Of a stretch of DNA of 64,000 nt, positions 1 to 8,279 are shown piece by piece (the stretch's first letter is position 1; each line of letters begins with the position of its first letter). The notes below the pieces were generated by a model. That model had not been told where the DNA came from and ran no database searches. It was given only the letters and a program-made list of their open reading frames with translations. Location: assembly GCF_900129245.1 (NCBI RefSeq), contig NZ_FQUT01000001.1, positions 248,001 to 312,000 on the forward strand, read 5' to 3'. A program made the translations under genes and the position numbers. The DNA is from Chryseobacterium arachidis (lineage in GTDB: Bacteria; Bacteroidota; Bacteroidia; Flavobacteriales; Weeksellaceae).

Positions 1-131
1 CGTACAAATGGCAAGACTTAGTTTATAATTTTTCAAAATTTAAATGTATTAGTAAAAATATTTAATTTACAATAATCCCAATGGATACAGATGGGCAACT
101 TCTCAAGGTAACAGAACAACTTTTGCGCCTT

Positions 132-163
132 TTTGCAGAAACATCATTAATTCTTTATCTTTG
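132..163 (+). promoter_or_regulatory. Bacteroidetes-type promoter of purE
   Basis: A TATCTTTG box (156-163) fits the Bacteroidetes -7 consensus TAnnTTTG, and a TTTG (132-135) lies 20 nt upstream in the -33 position. The purE start codon follows at 185. Bases 1-131 hold no gene I can recognise. Confidence 0.6.
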
Positions 164-184
164 AACATCTAATAAAATTGAAGA

Positions 185-688
185 ATGGTAGGAATTATTA
201 TGGGAAGTCAGAGCGACTTGCCGATCATGGAACAGGCAGCAAATTTTTTAAAATCTTTGGACATTCCTTATGAATTAACGGTTGTTTCTGCACACAGAAC
301 TCCGGAAAGAATGTTTGATTATGCCAAAACAGCTAAAGAAAGAGGTCTAAAGGTAATTGTTGCCGGAGCAGGAGGTGCGGCACATCTTCCGGGAATGGTG
401 GCGAGCTGTACCACGTTACCCGTAATTGGTGTTCCTATTCTGTCTAGTAATTCTATTGACGGCTGGGATTCTGTATTGTCGATTCTTCAAATGCCGGGCG
501 GTATTCCGGTAGCAACTGTTGCTTTAAACGGTGCCTTGAATGCAGGAATATTGGCTGCAAAAATTATCGGGGCGGGCGATGCTCAGGTTGCAGACCAGCT
601 TCAGAAATATCAGGATGCTCTGAAAGATAAAGTATTGGGAACTGTTGATGACATTAAAGCACAACATCCGAATCATTTTGACAAATAA
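185..688 (+). CDS. purE: N5-carboxyaminoimidazole ribonucleotide mutase
   Basis: PurE converts N5-CAIR to CAIR in de novo purine synthesis in the cytoplasm. The 167 residues match the usual length of the bacterial class I enzyme. The N-terminal GSQSDLP (7-13) and SAHRTP (35-40) are family active-site motifs, and the AGAGGAAHLPGM stretch near residue 60 is also typical. The ATG follows a -7 box by about 20 nt. The gene stands alone here; purK, often adjacent in other genomes, is not in the visible 184 bp upstream. It ends at a terminator shared with the convergent surface-protein gene. Confidence 0.97.
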   Translation: MVGIIMGSQSDLPIMEQAANFLKSLDIPYELTVVSAHRTPERMFDYAKTAKERGLKVIVAGAGGAAHLPGMVASCTTLPVIGVPILSSNSIDGWDSVLSILQMPGGIPVATVALNGALNAGILAAKIIGAGDAQVADQLQKYQDALKDKVLGTVDDIKAQHPNHFDK

Positions 689-775
689 TAAAGTGAATTG
701 TGAATGGTCAATTTCTCTTCGAAAGTCGATTTTAAATTAGTTAAATTCACAATTGACGATTCACCATTTACAACA

Positions 776-805
776 AAAACGCCTCACATTTCCGTGAGGC
801 GTTTT
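776..805. terminator. bidirectional terminator between purE and the repeat protein gene
   Basis: A 12-bp perfect stem (776-787 with 794-805) has a 6-nt loop, with A-rich left and T-rich right arms. It lies between two convergent genes and can serve both. Confidence 0.9.
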
Positions 806-2566
806 CTATTTTTTGATGAATTTAAAATTATAACTCCTTTCTTTTGTGACAATCTTTAAGAGATAACTTCCTTTAATTAAAGAACTGATATTTATTTTAT
901 CTTCATGTAAAGAATCTTGAAGTACTGTTCTTCCGCTGGCGTCAAAAATTGTATAGTTGTTGAGGCCTTGTATGTTTTTAATATAAATAAAATCAGCAGC
1001 AGGATTGGGGTAAATTGATATTTCTTTTTTGATGTTCACATCGGAAGTTCCGAGAAAAGACTGGCATTCGCCGTTGTAAGAATCTCCGGAAATCGTCCAG
1101 TTTTTATTGGTTATTAAAGAATTTCTTGCACTTACCGCTGCAGGATGAGAGTAGATAAGCGGTGCTGCTGAAGTAAAATAAATATTACTTGCAGTCGAGG
1201 GATTAGAACTCCAGCCGAAAAGTGTACTGTCATAATTCTGACAGCTAAGCCCGGAATTGAAGAACATATTAAGACCCTGTTGTAACGAAGCTAAATTCCA
1301 ATGTCCTAAGTTTTGATTAAAATTAGGGGTACCTTCAAACATACTGGTCATGTTTTTAACCATACTTACATTCCAGTTTCCTATATTTTGATTGAAGGAT
1401 TGAGCATTTTTAAACATATTTTGCATAAGCATCACTTTACCAACATTCCAGCCAGAAATGTCCTGATTAAATAGCACAGCACCATTAAACATATCATACA
1501 TGCTTTCTACATTGCTCACATCCCAGTTCCCGATATCCTGATTAAATTTTTCTGCACCTGAAAACATGTAGTGCATAATATAAACGTTCCCGGTATTCCA
1601 ATTGCTGATATCCTGATCAAAGGCTTTTGCACCCATAAACATTCCATTCATTTCCAAGACATTGGAGGTATTCCAATTTCCGATGGGCTGATTAAATTTC
1701 CAGGCGTCGGAAAACATCAATTCGCACTCCAGATTGCTGGATAGATCCCAGTTTCCGATGGGTTGATTAAATTCTCTTGCCGAGTTGAACATAGCTGTCA
1801 TATATATTACATTCGCAGTATTCCAGTCTCCGATCGGTTGATTAAATTTTAATGCACTGTTGAACATTCCTGCCATCACTGTTACATTAGAAGTATCCCA
1901 GCTTCCGATTGGTTGATTGAAGACGGAGCAGCCGGCAAATGCAAACCGCATATCAGTGACATGAGAAGTATTCCAATTATTAATGGAAGGGTTTCCCACA
2001 AGAGAACTGCACCCCGTAAATATATGTTGCATCTCTGTAACATTCGATAGATTAGGAATATCGGTTGCCGAGATATTCATGTTTCTGCAGGCCTGAAACG
2101 CCTGTTTCATAGAAGACCATTTTGTGCTGCCCCATTGTTCAACATCAATGATTTTATGAACGTCTCCTACAATGCCGTCCCCATTGATAAACAGATCCCA
2201 ATTGGAAGACCGGAATCTGTGAAAATTACCGTTTCCATTACTGATTTTTACACGATATGTAGCATTTGCAGGAATGGGATTGGAAGGGGCTCCAAAATCT
2301 ATAAAAACCTGATAAATGGAATTTACATCAGTCATTGTAGCATGGTGTGAAGGATATCCAACTTCTTCCCAATAGATTGTGAAATTTGTTCCAACAGCCG
2401 GAACCCAAATCTGGGTATCTGTAGAATTTATCGGAACGCCTGCATATGGAAGGTATGGATGAGGATGTGGAATACTCGGTTTCCAGATCGTGATGAATTC
2501 ATTTTGTGCACTAATAATCTGGCTGAACAGAATAAAAGCTATTAAAAAGTTGATTTTTTTTAGCAT
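806..2566 (-). CDS. BspA-like repeat surface protein with T9SS type A sorting domain
   Basis: This is a predicted secreted cell-surface protein of 586 residues. It begins with a signal peptide (about 1-20, cut after ISA). The central part, about 170-430, holds about ten 25-residue repeats of the form FNQxIxxW-(4)-Vxx-M-xx-MF, which belong to the BspA/DUF285 leucine-rich-like surface repeats. The last 70 residues start with YPNPA and end in FKFIKK, a T9SS type A sorting domain, so export is expected through the PorU/PorV system encoded further on. It follows its shorter paralogue by 26 bp, so the two are probably one operon. Such repeats occur in adhesins; ligand unknown. Confidence 0.88.
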   Translation of the reverse strand: MLKKINFLIAFILFSQIISAQNEFITIWKPSIPHPHPYLPYAGVPINSTDTQIWVPAVGTNFTIYWEEVGYPSHHATMTDVNSIYQVFIDFGAPSNPIPANATYRVKISNGNGNFHRFRSSNWDLFINGDGIVGDVHKIIDVEQWGSTKWSSMKQAFQACRNMNISATDIPNLSNVTEMQHIFTGCSSLVGNPSINNWNTSHVTDMRFAFAGCSVFNQPIGSWDTSNVTVMAGMFNSALKFNQPIGDWNTANVIYMTAMFNSAREFNQPIGNWDLSSNLECELMFSDAWKFNQPIGNWNTSNVLEMNGMFMGAKAFDQDISNWNTGNVYIMHYMFSGAEKFNQDIGNWDVSNVESMYDMFNGAVLFNQDISGWNVGKVMLMQNMFKNAQSFNQNIGNWNVSMVKNMTSMFEGTPNFNQNLGHWNLASLQQGLNMFFNSGLSCQNYDSTLFGWSSNPSTASNIYFTSAAPLIYSHPAAVSARNSLITNKNWTISGDSYNGECQSFLGTSDVNIKKEISIYPNPAADFIYIKNIQGLNNYTIFDASGRTVLQDSLHEDKINISSLIKGSYLLKIVTKERSYNFKFIKK

Positions 2567-2592
2567 ATTTGATGTTTTGGTGGTTCTCAGTT

Positions 2593-3918
2593 TTATTTTT
2601 TAATGAATTTAAAATTATAATTCTTTTCTTTTGTAATAATCTTTAAGAGATAGCTTCCTTTAATCAATGAACTGATATTTATTTTATCTTCATGTAAAGA
2701 ATTTTGGAGTACAGTTCTTCCGCTGGCATCAAAAATTGTATAGGTTTTTAGATCTTGCATGTTTTTAATATAAATAAAATCAGTAGCAGGATTTGGATAA
2801 ATATTTACCGGATTTTTTGTAATCATTTCTGATGTAGAGAGCACAGAAAGACAATTATTATCATAGGTATCTCCGGAGATCGTCCAGCCTTTATTGGTAA
2901 TGAGAGAGTTTCTTGCAATAACCGCTTGCGGATGAGAATAAACCAATGGCGAAGCACTGGAAATATTAATGTTATTAGGAGTTGTAGAGGATAAGCTCCA
3001 GCCATAAAGAGTGCTGTCATAGTTCTGGCAGCTCATTCCGGAATTAAGAAATATATCTTCCGCATTGGTTAAAGCGCTCAAATTCCACGAACCGAGATTC
3101 TGATTAAAATCTGTATCATGAAACATTTCAACCATATTGGTCACTTTTTTGGTGTCCCAAATTTTTATGTCCTGATTAAAAAGGCTCGCTTCATGGAACA
3201 TGTGTTCCATAGTCATAACATTCGATGTTTTCCAATCTCGAAGATTCTGATTAAAGCTATTTGCTGCATCAAACATGTAACTCATATTGGTGACATTAGA
3301 CACATTCCAGTTGCCTATGGGCTGATTGAAAAGATAGCAGTCTCCGAACATATAATACATATCGGTAACCGTGGAGGTATTCCAATTATTAAAAGAAGGA
3401 TTTCCTACCAGATTCATGCATAGATAGAACATTTCTCTAAAACTTGTAACTGCAGATAGATCCGGGACATCAGTTGCTGTGATGTTCATATTTTGACAAA
3501 AAACAAAAGCGTTATTAAATGTCGTCCAATGAATATTTCCCCACTGCTGTATCTCTAAAATTTTGGAACTATCAGGATTACTATAAATGGGGACTACTGT
3601 ATTATCGAAAAATCGTATTGAATTAAAAGATCCATTTCCATTGCTTATTTTAATGCGGTATGTTGCATTTGCCGGAACAGGATTGAGAGGGCTTCCAAAA
3701 GGAATGATGAAATTGAGATTCGAAGTAACATCATCTATAATCCCGTTGTGTTGGGTATATCCGATCTCTTCCCAGTAAACACGGAAACCTGTACCTCTCC
3801 CGGGAAATTCTATCTGTTGGGCGGTTCCGGGTTTCCAAACGGTGATGAACTCATTTTGAGCCTTTGTGATTTGAATGAATACAATACATAAAAGAAGTGT
3901 TATTAGTTTTTTATACAT
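2593..3918 (-). CDS. BspA-like repeat surface protein with T9SS sorting domain, shorter paralogue
   Basis: This 441-residue secreted surface protein is a tandem duplicate of the next gene downstream. The signal peptide, the N-terminal module (ATYRxKISNGNG), the linker ending in NKxWTISGD and the sorting tail are nearly the same in both. It has only about five FNQ-type 25-residue repeats against about ten in its neighbour, which accounts for most of the length difference. A CAAAAGTA at 3946-3953 reads as a TACTTTTG -7 box on the minus strand, so this gene probably carries the promoter for both. Function beyond surface display is not evident. Confidence 0.87.
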   Translation of the reverse strand: MYKKLITLLLCIVFIQITKAQNEFITVWKPGTAQQIEFPGRGTGFRVYWEEIGYTQHNGIIDDVTSNLNFIIPFGSPLNPVPANATYRIKISNGNGSFNSIRFFDNTVVPIYSNPDSSKILEIQQWGNIHWTTFNNAFVFCQNMNITATDVPDLSAVTSFREMFYLCMNLVGNPSFNNWNTSTVTDMYYMFGDCYLFNQPIGNWNVSNVTNMSYMFDAANSFNQNLRDWKTSNVMTMEHMFHEASLFNQDIKIWDTKKVTNMVEMFHDTDFNQNLGSWNLSALTNAEDIFLNSGMSCQNYDSTLYGWSLSSTTPNNINISSASPLVYSHPQAVIARNSLITNKGWTISGDTYDNNCLSVLSTSEMITKNPVNIYPNPATDFIYIKNMQDLKTYTIFDASGRTVLQNSLHEDKINISSLIKGSYLLKIITKEKNYNFKFIKK

Positions 3919-4029
3919 ATCAATATTTTGTGAAATAGGTAATCACAAAAGTAATAAAATATGTAAAATATTAAGAGTTTTTGAATAATTAATAGAAAAT
4001 TTTAACAGTAATGAGTCTTTTTCAACAAA

Positions 4030-4053
4030 AAACTCTCCGAATTTGGAGAGTTT
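4030..4053 (-). terminator. terminator of the YiaA/B gene
   Basis: Stem AACTCTCC/GGAGAGTT with a 6-nt loop lies just after the minus-strand stop codon at 4060. An A-run on the plus strand (4027-4032) gives the U-tract. Confidence 0.8.
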
Positions 4054-4059
4054 AGTAAT

Positions 4060-4452
4060 TTATTCCTGAAGCATATTGTCCCGGGTATTTTTCTGTACGG
4101 CAATGGCTCCGAAAAGTGCCAGTAAAAAGGCAAATCCATAGAATCCTTTTTCGCTTGGCAAAATCGTGGCATTCCAAAGTCCGATAGCTAATAAAACTAT
4201 TGAAGAGAGTGTGGCAAACCAACAGATACCGTAATAAATATCGGTGACTTTAATATTTTCTAATCTATCACGAACCGCTTTCTGTAAAGAAACTACGGCG
4301 AACAGGCCGTATAATAAGATAGTGAAATAATAGCCTTTTTCATTAAGCTGCATCTCTGCTCTGGCAAGACCTACAATAAAACCGATCATTCCGGCTCCCA
4401 GTGCTATCCAAGATGCTGCTACGAATGCAGTTGACACATTTTGTTTTTTCAT
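4060..4452 (-). CDS. YiaA/YiaB family inner membrane protein
   Basis: A 130-residue integral membrane protein with four hydrophobic segments arranged as two similar halves. Each half has two helices, with EKGYY or EKGFY in the loop and VQKxxRDxxEN-like or VQKNTRDN at its end. This duplicated two-helix layout is that of the YiaA/YiaB domain, known in enterobacteria without a defined biochemical role. It has its own terminator and no operon partner. The family call is good; the function is unknown. Confidence 0.85.
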   Translation of the reverse strand: MKKQNVSTAFVAASWIALGAGMIGFIVGLARAEMQLNEKGYYFTILLYGLFAVVSLQKAVRDRLENIKVTDIYYGICWFATLSSIVLLAIGLWNATILPSEKGFYGFAFLLALFGAIAVQKNTRDNMLQE

Positions 4453-4670
4453 GTTAATGTTTTTTTGTTAAGGCTCCAAAGATATTAAATTAAATTAAAA
4501 GTGAATAACAACTGAAATTTTGAATTTTTATTGTACGATCAAAAAAGAAATTGTGAAATGTAAATTCATTTCATATAATTGGTTCACTTGTCAATTTTAT
4601 AACTTCAAGTAAAATTCATCATTCACTTACGATGAAATTAACAATTGACTTTTCACGGGTGTAATTTCCT

Positions 4671-4785
4671 AGCCCTGATCGCAGCATTTGTTTGAGCTCA
4701 TTTTCTGGATTTATTTTTGCGGCGGCGAAGCCGCCGCAAAAATAAATCCAGAAAATAACGAGTGTGGAGAGCAGGAAATAGCTTC
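4671..4785 (+). repeat. hairpin repeat R1 (REP-like, variable-core family)
   Basis: A 27-bp perfect stem (4700-4726 with 4730-4756) closes on a GAA loop. Its inner part is GC-rich (GCGGCGGC) and its outer part AT-rich. The flanks AGCCCTGATCGCAGC on the left and AGAGCAGGAAATAGCT on the right recur at 10735-10842 and, inverted, at 6420-6495. It fills much of the 458-bp gap between the YiaA/B gene and ahcY; the rest is AT-rich with no gene. Confidence 0.8.
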
Positions 4786-4829
4786 TAGTTGAGTTGGAGT
4801 GTTAGAGGATATTAGATTTTGAGTAAAAA

Positions 4830-4850
4830 ACTCTCCAAAAATTGGAGAGT
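4830..4850 (-). terminator. terminator downstream of ahcY
   Basis: A CTCTCCAA/TTGGAGAG stem (4831-4838, 4842-4849) has a 3-nt loop. The A-run at 4825-4830 supplies the U-tract on the minus strand. Confidence 0.75.
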
Positions 4851-4860
4851 CTGTTATGTT

Positions 4861-4905
4861 GAGATCCTTCGAAAGTTCGACAAGCTCACTATAAGCAAGG
4901 ATGAC
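4861..4905. repeat. small imperfect inverted repeat (ATCCTTCGA...AAGGATGACA type)
   Basis: The sequence GAGATCCTTCGA..AAGCTCAC..AAGGATGACA forms an imperfect inverted repeat just after ahcY. It resembles short dispersed intergenic repeats common in Bacteroidetes genomes. Only one copy is clear in this window, so the call is weak. Confidence 0.35.
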
Positions 4906-4910
4906 AATTC

Positions 4911-6227
4911 TTAGTATCTGTAATACTCAGGTTTGAAAGGACCTTTCACGTCAACACCGATGTACTCAGCCTGTTCAGGAGAAAGAGTTTCCAGTTCTAC
5001 GCTTAATTTCTTAAGGTGAAGAGCTGCTACTTTTTCATCCAAATGCTTAGGTAACATGTATACTTCGTTTCCATAAGCTTCAGAGTTGTTCCAAAGTTCG
5101 ATCTGAGCCAAAGTTTGGTTAGAGAAAGAGTTTGACATTACGAAAGACGGGTGACCTGTAGCGCATCCTAAGTTTACTAATCTACCTTCAGCAAGAATGA
5201 TAACCTCTTTACCTTCTTCAAGAGTATAGATGTCCACCTGAGGTTTCACTTCAGTTTTTGTGTGACCGTAGTTTTCGTTCAACCAAGCCATATCGATTTC
5301 ATTATCGAAGTGACCGATGTTACAAACGATTGCTTTATCCTTTAATTTTAAGAAATGCTCTTTTCTTACAATGTTGAAGTTACCGGTAGTCGTGATTACG
5401 ATATCTGCGTTATCAACCACAGTATCCAATCTTTTCACTTCGTAACCATCCATTGCAGCTTGAAGCGCACAAATTGGATCGATCTCAGTAACCGTAACGA
5501 TAGAACCCGCTCCTCTGAAAGATGCAGCAGTACCTTTACCTACGTCTCCGTATCCGCAAACAACCACTCTTTTTCCAGCCAACATTACGTCTGTCGCTCT
5601 TCTTACAGCATCTACTGCAGATTCTTTACATCCGTATTTATTGTCGAATTTAGATTTAGTCACTGAATCGTTTACGTTGATAGCAGGCATCACCAAAGTT
5701 CCGTTTTTCATTCTTTCGTACAATCTGTGAACTCCAGTTGTCGTTTCTTCAGAAAGTCCTTTGATATCTTTTGTGAATTCAGGATATTTATCAAAAACCA
5801 TGTTCGTCAAATCTCCACCATCATCCAAAATCATGTTCAAGGGTTTTCTGTCTTCACCAAAGAATAAAGTCTGTTCAATACACCAATCGAATTCTTCTTC
5901 ATTTAGACCTTTCCAAGCGTAAACCGGAATTCCTGCAGCAGCAATTGCAGCAGCAGCGTGATCCTGTGTAGAGAAAATATTACAAGAAGACCAAGTAACT
6001 TCAGCTCCTAAAGCTACCAATGTCTCGATAAGCACAGCCGTTTGGATCGTCATGTGAAGACATCCAGCGATTCTTGCACCTTTTAATGGTTGAGACGGTC
6101 CGTACTCTTCACGGATAGCCATCAAACCTGGCATTTCTGCTTCTGCAAGGGTAATTTCTTTTCTTCCCCATTCTGCAAGGGAGATATCCTTCACTTTGTA
6201 AGGAACGTATTGTGTTGTAGTACTCAT
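4911..6227 (-). CDS. ahcY: adenosylhomocysteinase
   Basis: This cytoplasmic NAD-dependent enzyme splits S-adenosylhomocysteine into adenosine and homocysteine, clearing the inhibitory product of methyl transfer. The 438 residues span the whole family. CGYGDVGKG (224-232) is the NAD-binding glycine motif. HMTIQTA (58-64), QDHAAAA (88-94) and the C-terminal tail ending in KPEYYRY are family signatures. A TAATTTTG -7 box on the minus strand lies at 6267-6274. The gene is monocistronic with its own terminator at 4830-4850. Confidence 0.98.
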   Translation of the reverse strand: MSTTTQYVPYKVKDISLAEWGRKEITLAEAEMPGLMAIREEYGPSQPLKGARIAGCLHMTIQTAVLIETLVALGAEVTWSSCNIFSTQDHAAAAIAAAGIPVYAWKGLNEEEFDWCIEQTLFFGEDRKPLNMILDDGGDLTNMVFDKYPEFTKDIKGLSEETTTGVHRLYERMKNGTLVMPAINVNDSVTKSKFDNKYGCKESAVDAVRRATDVMLAGKRVVVCGYGDVGKGTAASFRGAGSIVTVTEIDPICALQAAMDGYEVKRLDTVVDNADIVITTTGNFNIVRKEHFLKLKDKAIVCNIGHFDNEIDMAWLNENYGHTKTEVKPQVDIYTLEEGKEVIILAEGRLVNLGCATGHPSFVMSNSFSNQTLAQIELWNNSEAYGNEVYMLPKHLDEKVAALHLKKLSVELETLSPEQAEYIGVDVKGPFKPEYYRY

Positions 6228-6419
6228 ATGTAATGAATAGGTTTTAATTCAACGATAATTAAAATGCAAAATTACAATTAATAATTTAGATAGAGAAATG
6301 ACATTTTGGGAATTTGGTTTGGCTGTAAGACGGAAGCATGAAGTTGGAAGAAGAAAATTTTTAAGGTTATAAGAATTGGATTTTTTGTTTTAGCATTTGG
6401 AATTTACTTAATTTTTTTA

Positions 6420-6495
6420 GGAGCTATTTCCCGCTTTCCACTATATCTTTTGTTCCGTTTTCACTACACAAAAGGATGCCGTTGCAATCGGGGCT
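6420..6495 (-). repeat. hairpin repeat R3 (inverted copy, short core)
   Basis: Read on the minus strand this starts AGCCCCGATTGCAACGG and ends AAAGCGGGAAATAGCTCC, the same flanks as R1 and R2. The core is only a short CTTTTGT/ACAAAAG stem around a 14-nt loop. It lies in the 492-bp gap between ahcY and the HugZ-like gene. The rest of that gap is AT-rich and carries a TATTTTTG box (6693-6700) that may be the promoter of the next gene. Confidence 0.7.
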
Positions 6496-6719
6496 AGGGT
6501 GGTAGTCTTTCACTTCAATATTTGAAAAATCATTAATAGATCAAATAAAAGGTTTAGACAAATTTTTAATTATTAGTAAAAAAACAACCATAAATTATTT
6601 AGCGAGCACCAAATTCCATCTTCAAACCTTTATCTTCCAGCCATTTTACAGATATTTTATACAAAAATTATTTTTCTTTAGTCTAAATAAGCTATTTTTG
6701 CGCGAATAAATCTTTTATT

Positions 6720-7250
6720 ATGAATCATACACATACACAGGAAGAAGCACGGAAACAAGCAAAACCACTCACTCCGAAAGTTAAAGAACTTATCGAGAGA
6801 ACAAACAGTGTAATTTTAGCAACGGTAGATGCTGAAGGAACGCCTAATTCTAGTTATGCCCCTTTTGTACAAGTAGACAACACATTTTATATATTGGTTT
6901 CTTTCATGGCAAAGCACACAAAAAACCTTGCTGACGGAAGAAAAACTTCAATCATGTTTATCGAAGACGAATCTGAAACAAAACAGATCTACGCTCGTGA
7001 GAGATTGACAATCGAAGCGGCAACTTCTCAGGTTGAAAGAGATTCTGAAACCTGGAACGCAGTTGTTTCTCAATTAAAAGAAACTCACGGAAAGGTTGTA
7101 GACGTTATCGCTGAAATGAAAGATTTCATCTTGATCGGGCTTCATCCGGTGAAAGGTTCTTATGTAAACGGATTCGGAAGTGCATATTTCGTAGATCAGA
7201 ATCTTGAAATTATGGAACACAGAAATGATGTGAACCATCAGACGAAATAA
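6720..7250 (+). CDS. HugZ-like pyridoxamine-5'-phosphate-oxidase-fold protein
   Basis: A 176-residue cytoplasmic protein of the FMN/split-barrel (PNPOx) fold. The N-terminal half contains the barrel (SVILATVDAEGTPNSSYAPF, about 31-50). The C-terminal GSYVNGFGSAYFV matches the HugZ heme-utilisation subgroup rather than true PdxH. Relatives bind or degrade heme to release iron; whether this one does so cannot be told from sequence. A -7 box lies at 6693-6700, 20 nt before the start. No heme transport genes are adjacent. Confidence 0.8.
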   Translation: MNHTHTQEEARKQAKPLTPKVKELIERTNSVILATVDAEGTPNSSYAPFVQVDNTFYILVSFMAKHTKNLADGRKTSIMFIEDESETKQIYARERLTIEAATSQVERDSETWNAVVSQLKETHGKVVDVIAEMKDFILIGLHPVKGSYVNGFGSAYFVDQNLEIMEHRNDVNHQTK

Positions 7251-7422
7251 TTTGTAGGAAGCTCGATGAGGAAAGCGGGAGGTTTTACTACTAACTGCTT
7301 TATTGTGTTTTAGCTTTTAAATAATATTAAATTCACTTGAGTCTTCGGATTTGAGTGAATTTTTTTGTTTAAAATTTTGAACAACTTATTTTCGAGATTA
7401 AATCCTAATTCTATTAATAGAT

Positions 7423-7534
7423 CGTCGGCTCAAGTAGATTTTGAAAAAATTGTATTGAGAAGTTGCTGAAAGTAAAAATTCTCGATACAAAATTATTTTC
7501 CATTTCATTACGAATAATTTCTACTCAAACTGAC
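7423..7534. repeat. inverted-repeat element, copy A
   Basis: The ends GTCGGCTCAAGTAGA and TCTACTCAAACTGAC are imperfect inverted copies. Inside, ATTGAGAAGTT and TTCTCGATACA form a second inverted pair. Three more copies lie at 38924-39032, 46925-47055 and 47083-47203. It occupies the centre of the 414-bp gap between the HugZ-like and phosphopantetheinyl transferase genes. Confidence 0.7.
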
Positions 7535-7664
7535 CAATATTTTATTTTAATTGAGGTTCAAAGCCAAAAACAAAAAATAAAAAGTCAGGAGTAAAACCTC
7601 ATACTTCCAACTCCCAATTTCCCGCCAAAAATTTTTTCACTAATTTTGTCCCATAAACAAACCC

Positions 7665-8279
7665 ATGCCTCTTTACCGCGATTTTTCTGATGATAATGCT
7701 ACGATTCTTGTATGGAAATACGATGAAACCGAAGATCTGGATATTAATCAACTTTTGGAGCCTGAAAATGCTGAGAAAGTAAAAGATTATCATCCGAAAA
7801 AATTGTTGGAGGTTTTGATGGTTCGCAAACTTTTAAAAGGTTTAAAGCCACATTCAAAAATTTTATATAAAGAAAGAGAACCATTTTTGTTTCCAAAAGA
7901 TGCGGAAATTTCGATTACCCATTCTTTTCCATTTGCAGCCATTGCGATTTCTAAAAATAAAATTGGGATTGATATAGAAAAATTTAACCCTAAAATTTTG
8001 AGGGTAATTGATAAATTCACGTATGAAAATGAAAGAGATTTTATCCCTTTTGATAATGAATCTACTTTTTATACGATTATTTGGAGCGTGAAGGAAAGCA
8101 TGTACAAAATTCATCATTCCAAACACTGGTCGCTGAAAAAACATTACGAAGTAAGACCTTTTGAATTAAAGCATCTTCATCACATCAAATGCAGGGTGTA
8201 TGATGATCAAATTTCCGATGAATTTAAAGCAAGGGTGGAGTTTTTCGACGATTATTGTTTCACGATTGTTGAGGAATAA
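7665..8279 (+). CDS. 4'-phosphopantetheinyl transferase superfamily protein
   Basis: This enzyme family moves the phosphopantetheine arm of CoA onto a serine of acyl- or peptidyl-carrier proteins. The 204 residues carry the three Sfp/AcpT motifs: ISITHSFPFAAIAIS (about 82-96), GIDIEKF with the Mg-binding acidic pair (about 102-108), and WSVKESMYKI with the catalytic K-E pair (about 133-142). A TAATTTTG box at 7641-7648 is a likely -7 element. The 3' end overlaps the convergent FUSC gene by 20 bp. The carrier substrate is not identifiable here; the housekeeping ACP is the default. Confidence 0.88.
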   Translation: MPLYRDFSDDNATILVWKYDETEDLDINQLLEPENAEKVKDYHPKKLLEVLMVRKLLKGLKPHSKILYKEREPFLFPKDAEISITHSFPFAAIAISKNKIGIDIEKFNPKILRVIDKFTYENERDFIPFDNESTFYTIIWSVKESMYKIHHSKHWSLKKHYEVRPFELKHLHHIKCRVYDDQISDEFKARVEFFDDYCFTIVEE

